Below are positions 57,906 to 64,000 of a stretch of 64,000 nucleotides of DNA, piece by piece. Below the pieces are notes generated by a model. It had not been told where the DNA came from, made no database searches, and saw only the letters and a program-made list of their open reading frames with translations. Numbering within the stretch: the stretch's first letter is position 1; each line of letters starts with the position of its first letter. Source of the DNA: Flagellimonas nanhaiensis (GTDB taxonomy: Bacteria; Bacteroidota; Bacteroidia; Flavobacteriales; Flavobacteriaceae); contig NZ_QTJX01000002.1 of NCBI RefSeq assembly GCF_003382275.1, positions 310,001 to 374,000 of the forward strand, given 5' to 3'. The translations under genes were made by a program, and so were the position numbers.

Positions 57906-58253
57906 ATGCCCCAAAAAGAAAAACCCATATCTGCCAAAAAAGAATCAGAGCAACACAAAATCCCTAATCCTATTTCTCTCGGCTTGTCGTTTATATTGGG
58001 AAACCCTGTCAATTACACCTACCTTTTTATTGGTAAAACTCTGCTGGAAGCAAGTCCAGATGGAAGTTCTACCCTTTCCAAAACTAAATTAGTTGGTCAG
58101 ACCGTTGTGGTTACCGGCATTGTCCATCGTTCCAAAGGATTAAAAATCTATGTGCTCAGGCGCAGCGACAACAAAGACTTTTACCATGGTCTTCCGCAAA
58201 TTTATGCCGATGTGCCCAGCGCCATTGTGGCCCAGGAATTAAGTCTTTTATAA
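57906..58253 (+). CDS. DGKxFY family member 3, without signal peptide
   Basis: Protein of 115 aa with a Lys- and Glu-rich N-terminus and no signal peptide. The core reads TKLVGQTVVVTGIVHRSKG, then VLRRSDNKDFYHGLPQIYADVP near residue 82, matching the secreted paralogues at 53938 and 54301. It follows the SbtA gene by 5 bases and is the last gene of that run. I start it at the ATG at 57906, because the in-frame TTG at 57897 overlaps the SbtA gene. Function unknown. Confidence 0.55.
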   Translation: MPQKEKPISAKKESEQHKIPNPISLGLSFILGNPVNYTYLFIGKTLLEASPDGSSTLSKTKLVGQTVVVTGIVHRSKGLKIYVLRRSDNKDFYHGLPQIYADVPSAIVAQELSLL

Positions 58254-58266
58254 GACCTATTTCTAC

Positions 58267-58274
58267 TATCTTTA
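58267..58274 (+). promoter_or_regulatory. -7 promoter box for tag
   Basis: TATCTTTA ends 17 bases before the tag ATG at 58292. Confidence 0.4.
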
Positions 58275-58291
58275 GCAAAAAACCATATACT

Positions 58292-58855
58292 ATGGACAAA
58301 CATCGCTGCGGTTGGTGCGTAGGTGACCCTCTATACGAAGCTTATCATGATGAGGAATGGGGAGTTCCCGTAAAAGATGATAGAACCCTTTTTGAGTTTT
58401 TGATCTTGGAAACCTTTCAGGCAGGGTTAAGTTGGATAACCGTACTTAGAAAGCGAGAAAATTTTAGAAAAGCATTCGATTATTTCGACTACAAAAAAAT
58501 TGCCCAATACGACCAAGCCAAGATTGACGGGCTACTTGGAAATGCCGGAATCATCAGGAACAAATTAAAAATTAACGCTACCATATCAAATGCCAAGGCC
58601 TACATGGAAATACAGAAGGAATTTGGAAGCTTTAGCACCTACATTTGGGGGTTTGTAGATGGAAAACCCATAAAAAATGCATTGGAAAATTATAAGCATG
58701 CACCTGCCACCACAGCGTTGTCCGATACCATAAGCAAAGATCTAAAACGACGTGGCTTTAAGTTTGTGGGCAGTACGGTCATCTATGCCCAAATGCAGGC
58801 CACTGGAATGGTAAATGATCACGAGGTCAATTGTTTTAGATATCATGAAGTTTAA
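58292..58855 (+). CDS. tag: DNA-3-methyladenine glycosylase I
   Basis: Base-excision repair enzyme removing 3-methyladenine, 187 aa. RCGWCVGDPLYEAYHDEEWGVP at the N-terminus contains the Cys of the Tag zinc site, and ETFQAGLSWITVLRKRENFRKAF near residue 43 the lesion pocket. The C-terminal NDHEVNCFRYHE gives the His/Cys ligands. The stop overlaps the start of the next gene by 11 bases. Confidence 0.95.
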   Translation: MDKHRCGWCVGDPLYEAYHDEEWGVPVKDDRTLFEFLILETFQAGLSWITVLRKRENFRKAFDYFDYKKIAQYDQAKIDGLLGNAGIIRNKLKINATISNAKAYMEIQKEFGSFSTYIWGFVDGKPIKNALENYKHAPATTALSDTISKDLKRRGFKFVGSTVIYAQMQATGMVNDHEVNCFRYHEV

Positions 58856-59423
58856 CCTTTCACTTTTCGTTGCACTCTTTTTAATACTCACGGCCTCGGC
58901 CCAAAATAAGTATGAACGGGAATTTAGGATTGCAAAATCCGACTTCCCACAAACAGCTTGGGAACAAATCAATTCATATCTTGAGGATGCAAAAAGAGTC
59001 AGGTTCTATCGAGAAACAGATAGTGTCAAACAAAGTTTTGAAGCAAAATTTAAAAAGGGAAAACTACACTACAGTATAGAATTCAACAACAAAGGCGAAT
59101 TGGAAGATGTTGAATTCATTATCAATAAAAATGATATTCCCGAACTGACCTGGTCTCAAATCAAAGCTTATTTAAATTCAAAATTCAACAAACCCCGTAT
59201 AAAAAAGATCCAACAACAATATCCTGCGGGTACTTCCGAGGCCTCCCAAGTATTGCGGGAAGCATTTCAGAATCTGCTTTTACCCTACATCAAATACGAA
59301 ATTGTGTTCACCGGTAAAACCGAAAAAGGATTCCAAACCTACGAAGGTCTTTTCAACGCAGATGGTAAATTGGTAAATCTTAGAAAATCAATATCTGCCC
59401 GTTATGACCATATCCTTTACTAA
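58845..59423 (+). CDS. Secreted protein, possible PepSY-like/DUF2874 domains
   Basis: Secreted protein of 192 aa. The signal peptide ends near TASAQ (residue 19). Two or three segments with the pattern DFPQTAWEQINSYLED and IPELTWSQIKAYLN, each followed by KxxYxxEF-like strands, resemble the small repeats of PepSY-like (DUF2874) proteins. The assignment is tentative. It starts inside the end of tag and runs into the DUF2490 gene with a 20-base overlap. Confidence 0.55.
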   Translation: MKFNLSLFVALFLILTASAQNKYEREFRIAKSDFPQTAWEQINSYLEDAKRVRFYRETDSVKQSFEAKFKKGKLHYSIEFNNKGELEDVEFIINKNDIPELTWSQIKAYLNSKFNKPRIKKIQQQYPAGTSEASQVLREAFQNLLLPYIKYEIVFTGKTEKGFQTYEGLFNADGKLVNLRKSISARYDHILY

Positions 59424-60093
59424 TTGGTGGCGAGCAGTACTCTTTGCATTATTGCCACTGACCTGCATTTCACAGGAAAACTTAACCGTTTATTGGCAGC
59501 CTCAACTAGCCATCAACTACCCCGTATCCAAAACCTACTCCCATAATTTTACAGTAGGACATAGAGCATATCTTTTTGATCAAGATGATATACAAATTAG
59601 AGGAAGACAGATAGATTTTATCCATTTCTCCAAGTTGGACTTGAGAGACAACCAAAGCATTGCCCTTGGCATACAATACCGAACAAGAGATCTATTTGGA
59701 AAACAACCGAACGAATTACGGCTAACACAACAATACAATACTACAAAACAACCCTTGGTTGTTCGTTATGGCCATAGGTTCCGAACTGAACAGCGCTTTA
59801 TTGAAAAGCTCACCATTCATAGGTTTAGGTACCGATTTGCTATTGATTTTCCTCTAAAAGGTGAGAAATTGAACCTTGGAGAACCATTTCTTGTTGCTTC
59901 ACTTGAAAACTTACTGAGCTTGGGAAAAGGACAAAATCCTCAATATGACAACCGATTAAATGGACAAGTAGGGTGGAAATTTGACAAAGGTTTTAAAATC
60001 CTTTTTGGTATAGAATATCGTTTGGAGGACTATACTTCGCAAAGACCAGAGAATGTCCTTTTTTTCCTTAGCACTGCCCAATTAGGATTTTAA
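59404..60093 (+). CDS. DUF2490 domain outer-membrane protein
   Basis: Protein of 229 aa with an N-terminal signal (LLPLTCISQ near residue 25) and many short alternating hydrophobic strands, ending in aromatic LGF as in outer-membrane beta-barrels. VYWQPQLAINYPVSKTYSHNFTVGHR and RFRTEQRFIEK are typical of DUF2490. Its role is unknown. It overlaps the preceding secreted protein gene by 20 bases and the convergent aat by 12. Confidence 0.7.
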   Translation: MTISFTNWWRAVLFALLPLTCISQENLTVYWQPQLAINYPVSKTYSHNFTVGHRAYLFDQDDIQIRGRQIDFIHFSKLDLRDNQSIALGIQYRTRDLFGKQPNELRLTQQYNTTKQPLVVRYGHRFRTEQRFIEKLTIHRFRYRFAIDFPLKGEKLNLGEPFLVASLENLLSLGKGQNPQYDNRLNGQVGWKFDKGFKILFGIEYRLEDYTSQRPENVLFFLSTAQLGF

Positions 60094-60744
60094 GATTTTC
60101 ATAAATTCTGAACGCGGAATCAAAGTAGCACCAAGACTTTCCAAATGTTCTGTATGAACTTGGCAGTCTATAAGCTCGTATCCCTTTTCTATACATTCCA
60201 TAGCTAAACTGATAAACGCAAATTTGGAAGCATTGGGCTTAAGACTAAACATACTTTCTCCACAGAATACATGTCCTAAATCTACCCCGTAGAGTCCGCC
60301 AACCAAATTTCCATCTTCCCACACTTCATAGGATTTTGCAAAACCTTTGTTATGAAGTTCTGTATAAGATGCTTTCATTTTTGGGGTAATCCAGGTTCCC
60401 TCCTGACCCTTTCGTTCTACTTTGGCGCATTGGTCCAATACTTCTGCGAAGCATGTATTCTGGGTAAGCCTGAACTGTTTATCCCTTATCACTTTTCGCA
60501 TACTTTTGGACACCTTTATCTCTTCTGGAAAAAGTACCATTCTAGGGTCAGGACTCCACCATAGCATTAGCGCATCATCATTGAACCATGGAAAAATTCC
60601 ACTTTTGTAGGCAAGTAAAAGGCGCTCTGGGGCTAAATCTCCTCCAACAGCCAATAGACCATCATCGTTGGCCATCTCCACAGGAGGAAATTCCAGTCGA
60701 TCTCCCAAGAAGTGCAAGGGAGGCTGTTGAGCATTATTCTCCAA
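60082..60744 (-). CDS. aat: Leucyl/phenylalanyl-tRNA--protein transferase
   Basis: N-end-rule enzyme of 220 aa that adds Leu or Phe to proteins with N-terminal Lys or Arg, marking them for ClpAP. EFPPVEMANDDGLLAVGGDLAPERLLLAYKSGIFPWF near the N-terminus and WWSPDPRMVLFP near residue 62 are diagnostic. The only start before the conserved N-terminus is TTG (60744, or 60717). An in-frame stop lies five codons upstream, so no ATG is possible. Confidence 0.92.
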   Translation of the reverse strand: MENNAQQPPLHFLGDRLEFPPVEMANDDGLLAVGGDLAPERLLLAYKSGIFPWFNDDALMLWWSPDPRMVLFPEEIKVSKSMRKVIRDKQFRLTQNTCFAEVLDQCAKVERKGQEGTWITPKMKASYTELHNKGFAKSYEVWEDGNLVGGLYGVDLGHVFCGESMFSLKPNASKFAFISLAMECIEKGYELIDCQVHTEHLESLGATLIPRSEFMKILKS

Positions 60745-60774
60745 ACGCGTTTTTATTTAAAGTTACGCAAAGGA

Positions 60775-62151
60775 CTAGAAAATAAGAAGTCCTCCTATAT
60801 AAATAATACTACCTACCAGCATAAAAATCAACGTATAAGGAAGAATTTCCTTGGCTTTTAGCTTTGTAATTCCCAATAACGGAAGTGCCCAAAATGGTTG
60901 CAACATGTTGGTTACCTGATCCCCATAGGCCAATGCCATAATTGCCTTGGGCAAGGGAACACCGAGCTGTAGGGCGGACTCCAGAACCAAGGGTCCCTGT
61001 ACGGCCCATTGGCCTCCTCCGCTGGGCACAAAAATGTTGACCAATCCAGCACTTAAAAAGGTGAAAATAGGTAAGGTGACGTCTGTGCTTATGGCAACAA
61101 AAAAGTCTGAGATGGCATTGATCATTCCACTTCCGGCCATGATTCCCATAATTCCAAAGTATAACGGGAACTGAATCAAAATACCTGCGGTATCACCGAT
61201 GGCCTCCTCTACGGCCGTTAAAAAACTCTTGAAACTCCCATGTAATAGAATTGCCAATCCCAACATAAAAAAGTTGAGCATGTTCGGGGTAATGTTCAGT
61301 GTTTTTAAAGCAGGAAGATATTGAATCAAAAACGCTCCCAAAATTAAAACTCCAAAGAATGTGGAAGCCCATCTAGAGTAATCCAGCTTTTCAGCTCCCT
61401 CCAGATCTTGTTTATCTATATTCTTAAACTTGTACGTTTTAAAATTGATGGTGGTGGGATTGGTCTTTTTGCTTAAAAAGTACGCCAATCCAACAATGGA
61501 AAGGGCCACCAAAACGAAAAGTATAAGGTTCCAATAGCTGAACACCGTTAATGAGGTGGAAATGGCATCGGGCAATTTTGACAGCACCTCAGTACTGGAA
61601 ACACCTTCCATCAGCCCTTTTAAGTGACCGGCTTCGGAAACTTTGATGGGAGCAGACCCACTGATGCCTCCATGCCAAACCATTAAGCCTCCATATCCAC
61701 ATGCGCCTATTAAAGGGTAATTAATGGGAATGTTGTTTGTATTTGCATATTCCCCAACTTTTCGCGCTAAAATTGCTCCAAAAATCAACCCAAGCCCCCA
61801 ATTAAAAAAAGAAACCAATAGAGTGGGCAATACCACCAAAATTGCTGCATTGGAGGCATTAGTTACCAGTCTGGTAATTCCAAGGATAAGTTTTTCAATA
61901 GGCCTGCTCAGTACCAAAACATGGCCCAATACCAGAATAAGCATCATCTGGTAGGCAAACACCAATAGGCCATTGTTCCATATACCATCCTCCCAATAGG
62001 AAAGGACGGCAAATAAGTGCTGACTATCCGAAGTGTTTTCAGTAAATATCAGTGCTAAAAGCACTGTAAAAATGGTCAAGAGGACGGCAATAGTAAATGG
62101 AGATGGTAAAAATCTCCTAAAAACATCCTCTATAACCTTGGTCAGACCCAA
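60775..62151 (-). CDS. AtoE-type short-chain fatty acid transporter
   Basis: Membrane permease of 458 aa with about twelve hydrophobic segments, of the short-chain fatty acid transporter (AtoE) family: FRRFLPSPFTIAVLLTIFTVLLALIF at the N-terminus and NIFVPSGGGQWAVQGPLV near residue 373 are typical. An in-frame TAA sits one codon upstream, so TTG at 62151 is the earliest possible start. It lies 3 bases after the DUF3127 gene on the same strand and is likely coupled to it. Confidence 0.85.
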   Translation of the reverse strand: MGLTKVIEDVFRRFLPSPFTIAVLLTIFTVLLALIFTENTSDSQHLFAVLSYWEDGIWNNGLLVFAYQMMLILVLGHVLVLSRPIEKLILGITRLVTNASNAAILVVLPTLLVSFFNWGLGLIFGAILARKVGEYANTNNIPINYPLIGACGYGGLMVWHGGISGSAPIKVSEAGHLKGLMEGVSSTEVLSKLPDAISTSLTVFSYWNLILFVLVALSIVGLAYFLSKKTNPTTINFKTYKFKNIDKQDLEGAEKLDYSRWASTFFGVLILGAFLIQYLPALKTLNITPNMLNFFMLGLAILLHGSFKSFLTAVEEAIGDTAGILIQFPLYFGIMGIMAGSGMINAISDFFVAISTDVTLPIFTFLSAGLVNIFVPSGGGQWAVQGPLVLESALQLGVPLPKAIMALAYGDQVTNMLQPFWALPLLGITKLKAKEILPYTLIFMLVGSIIYIGGLLIF

Positions 62152-62154
62152 GTT

Positions 62155-62532
62155 TTAGAATGGTAAATCGTCATGATCTTCCTCATTAAGGTCATCCGCA
62201 GGTTCAAAAGCTTCCATTGGTGGAACCGGCGGCATGTTTTCCGCACCACCAGCAGATTCCATATTTTCAATTCGCCAACCTTGAACAGAATTGAAGTATT
62301 TGGTCTCTCCTTGTGGATTGACCCACTCTCTGCCCCTAAGGTTGATACTTATCTTTACCAATTGTCCAGTACTGTAGTTGTTCAACAAATCACACTTATC
62401 CTGAACAAACTCTATCAAAATATGTTGGGGATATTGTTCTTCTGTGGTTACCACTACCTCCCTTTTTCTGAAACCATTATTACCATATGTTTTGGTCTCA
62501 TCTATCATTTTTATTCTTCCCTGGACTTCCAT
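62155..62532 (-). CDS. DUF3127 protein, OB-fold-like
   Basis: Protein of 125 aa. The DUF3127 domain covers residues 1-90 (VQGRIKMIDETKTYGNNGFRKREVVVTTEEQYP, then VKISINLRGREWVNPQGETKYFNSVQGWRIE), a beta-rich pattern like small OB-fold single-strand-binding proteins. The C-terminus is acidic and ends in DDLPF, close to the acidic tip of SSB proteins that recruits partners. This supports a nucleic-acid role, though that is inference. Confidence 0.78.
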   Translation of the reverse strand: MEVQGRIKMIDETKTYGNNGFRKREVVVTTEEQYPQHILIEFVQDKCDLLNNYSTGQLVKISINLRGREWVNPQGETKYFNSVQGWRIENMESAGGAENMPPVPPMEAFEPADDLNEEDHDDLPF

Positions 62533-62630
62533 GTAAATTACTTTTCAATGAATGCCAAATGTACATAAAATGAATCCTATTGGAAACCCGATCCACCAAC
62601 GAACTATCAACATATTTTTTCATTTTCCGC

Positions 62631-62638
62631 TATCTTTA
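62631..62638 (+). promoter_or_regulatory. -7 promoter box for the histidine kinase
   Basis: TATCTTTA ends 19 bases before the ATG at 62658. Confidence 0.4.
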
Positions 62639-62657
62639 TTCACAATTACACCTAAAA

Positions 62658-63809
62658 ATGAACTTTAGCCCCAAAAGGAAAGCTTCCAACATTATCATGT
62701 TGGTCTCTGCATTTGTGATTGTGAGCCTTATCCTTTGGAACACCAATAGCTTCTTTAAAAAATTTAAAGAGGAAGAGCGTTTAAAGATGGAAATATGGGC
62801 CACTGCCCAGTTGGAGCTCATTCAATCCTCCGTAGATCAGGAATTGGGTAATTTGACCTTGAAAGTGATGGGAAACAACACTTCAACCCCCATGATCTTA
62901 GTAAACGAGGAGGGTTCAATAAAAACACATAACATTCCAGAGGAAAGAGCCCAGGACAGTGTTTATATCCAAAGAAAAATAAGGCAGTTCGGGAGTGAGA
63001 ACGAACCTATCCAGATTGTTCAGCAAGGGGAACTTTTAGAGACCCTCTATTATGGTAATTCTGAAGTACTGAACAAGTTAAAATACTATCCTTTGGCTCT
63101 TTTGCTGATTATTTTTCTTTTTGGTACAGTGATTTTCTTCTTCTTTAAGACCAACAAGGCATCGGAGCAGAACAAACTTTGGGCCGGAATGGCAAAGGAG
63201 ACCGCGCATCAAATTGGAACTCCCTTGACCTCCCTTCTGGGGTGGAACGAACTTCTTAAATCTGAAAATATCAATCCAGAGATCACCAAAGAGATAGAAA
63301 AGGATATTTCACGGCTTCATACCATCACTGAGCGTTTTTCCAAAATTGGCTCCATTCCAGAACTACAGGTTCATGATATTGTGGAAGAAACGGAGAAAGC
63401 CTACCAATATTTAAAACGACGAAGTTCAAAACTGGTTCATTTTTCATTTGGGTCCAACATTGACCATCTACCTGTTTTGTTAAATCCCCCCTTGTACAAT
63501 TGGAGCATTGAAAATTTGGTGAAAAATGGTATTGATGCTATGAAAGGAAAGGGAAGCATTGCCATTCAAATTGAAAAAAAAGGAAACAATGTCAATATTT
63601 TGGTTTCTGATACCGGTCACGGTATTCCAAAAAGCGACTTTCAGAACATTTTTAACCCCGGCGTGACCTCAAAAAAGAGAGGATGGGGACTAGGACTTTC
63701 TTTGGTAAAAAGGATTGTTGAGGAGTACCACAAAGGAAAAATTAAAGTACTTTCGTCCAATAAAGAAGGAACAATCATGCAAATTTCCCTCAAATCATTA
63801 GAATCATGA
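62658..63809 (+). CDS. Membrane sensor histidine kinase
   Basis: Histidine kinase of 383 aa. Membrane segments lie near residues 12-30 and 147-165, enclosing an external sensor region of about 115 residues. The phospho-acceptor His is in MAKETAHQIGTPLTSLLGW near residue 184. The N box is NLVKNGIDAMKG, and the G boxes are DTGHGIP and GWGLGLSLV. I start at the ATG at 62658. The in-frame extension to 62580 has no homology. No response regulator gene is adjacent in the window, so the signal and partner are unknown. Confidence 0.85.
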   Translation: MNFSPKRKASNIIMLVSAFVIVSLILWNTNSFFKKFKEEERLKMEIWATAQLELIQSSVDQELGNLTLKVMGNNTSTPMILVNEEGSIKTHNIPEERAQDSVYIQRKIRQFGSENEPIQIVQQGELLETLYYGNSEVLNKLKYYPLALLLIIFLFGTVIFFFFKTNKASEQNKLWAGMAKETAHQIGTPLTSLLGWNELLKSENINPEITKEIEKDISRLHTITERFSKIGSIPELQVHDIVEETEKAYQYLKRRSSKLVHFSFGSNIDHLPVLLNPPLYNWSIENLVKNGIDAMKGKGSIAIQIEKKGNNVNILVSDTGHGIPKSDFQNIFNPGVTSKKRGWGLGLSLVKRIVEEYHKGKIKVLSSNKEGTIMQISLKSLES

Positions 63810-63812
63810 GCT

Positions 63813-64000
63813 ATGGCAACGGAAAAGAAAATTGCAATAAAAGAGGCAGAAATTACCAATAATTGTCCTGCTTGTTTCAATCAGGAGCTAGAACTTACCT
63901 TCTATCAAAAGCACACTTTCAACGCTTTTTTCCATAGGACCACTTCTGAAGTCACCCATGAAATAAAGTGTAAAAAATGCCATTCTATTATCTATCCGGT
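63813..64000 (+). CDS. Zinc-ribbon-like protein, 5' part only (runs off window)
   Basis: Reading frame of at least 62 codons open at the right edge, starting 3 bases after the histidine kinase stop. The protein begins MATEKKIAIKEAEITNNC and has CPAC near residue 18 and CKKC near residue 52, a likely zinc ribbon. I do not recognise the family. Tight spacing suggests co-transcription with the kinase. Confidence 0.55.
   Translation, partial: MATEKKIAIKEAEITNNCPACFNQELELTFYQKHTFNAFFHRTTSEVTHEIKCKKCHSIIYP

Noticed and set aside
57906..58253. SbtB (PII-like regulator) directly downstream of the SbtA gene
   Set aside because: Length is similar, but no PII-like strand pattern is present and it clearly matches the DGKxFY paralogues instead.

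Overview
The window looks like chromosomal DNA of a marine-type member of the Bacteroidota, most likely family Flavobacteriaceae (Muricauda/Allomuricauda-like). This rests on recognised families and motifs, not a database search. The supporting signs are type IX secretion (T9SS) C-terminal sorting signals, families common in Bacteroidota (DUF4271, DUF4296, DUF3098, DUF3127, DUF2490), the gene order ftsX-DUF3098-uppP-truB, and flavobacterial -7 promoter boxes of the TAnnTTTG type. Coding density is very high. No gene-free stretch exceeds about 230 bases, and I see no tRNA, rRNA, CRISPR array, prophage or transposase gene.

Region 1 (1-14127) is a low-potential electron-transfer block. It holds the distal part of an rnf operon (rnfD, G, E, A; rnfD is cut by the window edge), a NapH-like polyferredoxin membrane protein, a two-subunit 2-oxoacid:ferredoxin oxidoreductase (korAB), a 2[4Fe-4S] ferredoxin, a full-length pyruvate:ferredoxin oxidoreductase (nifJ), a HEPN-like protein, a [2Fe-2S] ferredoxin, a thioredoxin-reductase-like ferredoxin-NADP reductase and two Fe-S carriers (NifU-like and Mrp). 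The genes could link ion gradient, NAD(P)H, ferredoxin and CO2-forming or CO2-fixing 2-oxoacid reactions. korAB and the ferredoxin diverge from a 24-bp palindrome that contains a promoter box on each strand.

Region 2 (14165-24964) holds a small trmB-lysE-atl operon, a glycosyltransferase, a phoB-phoR-type two-component system, and a divergent TonB-dependent receptor with a lipoprotein made of two 344-residue repeats. The phoB/receptor gap carries 11-bp-phased TAAC repeats that look like a Pho box. Two T9SS sorting-domain-only mini-proteins follow. Region 3 (24965-40770) is mostly housekeeping: LuxE-like, cupin, tyrS, epimerase, DPM synthase-like-pyrC-DUF4296, GT39-DUF4271-hemD, pckA, a saccharopine dehydrogenase-like enzyme, an Lrp regulator, a Zn-peptidase and ald.

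Region 4 (40956-47962) contains leuS, which is surrounded and invaded by two families of short hairpin repeats. Copies sit in the 3' gap, in the 5' gap and twice inside the leuS reading frame, where they add amino acids without breaking the gene. Stem bases covary between copies. This is the most distinctive signal in the window. Then follow ftsX-DUF3098-uppP-truB and a TonB-like gene.

Region 5 (47945-53791) has a thioredoxin-like gene and a TetR-ABC-HlyD-TolC export operon whose ABC ATPase domain lacks most catalytic motifs. Region 6 (53938-58253) is an accessory block built round a SbtA-type bicarbonate transporter and a divergent LysR regulator, with a CutA/PII-like protein and two sets of small paralogous proteins of unknown function. 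Region 7 (58292-64000) holds tag, envelope proteins, aat, an AtoE-like transporter, DUF3127, a histidine kinase and the start of a zinc-ribbon-like gene. Four genes (uppP, truB, aat, atoE) appear to start with TTG.
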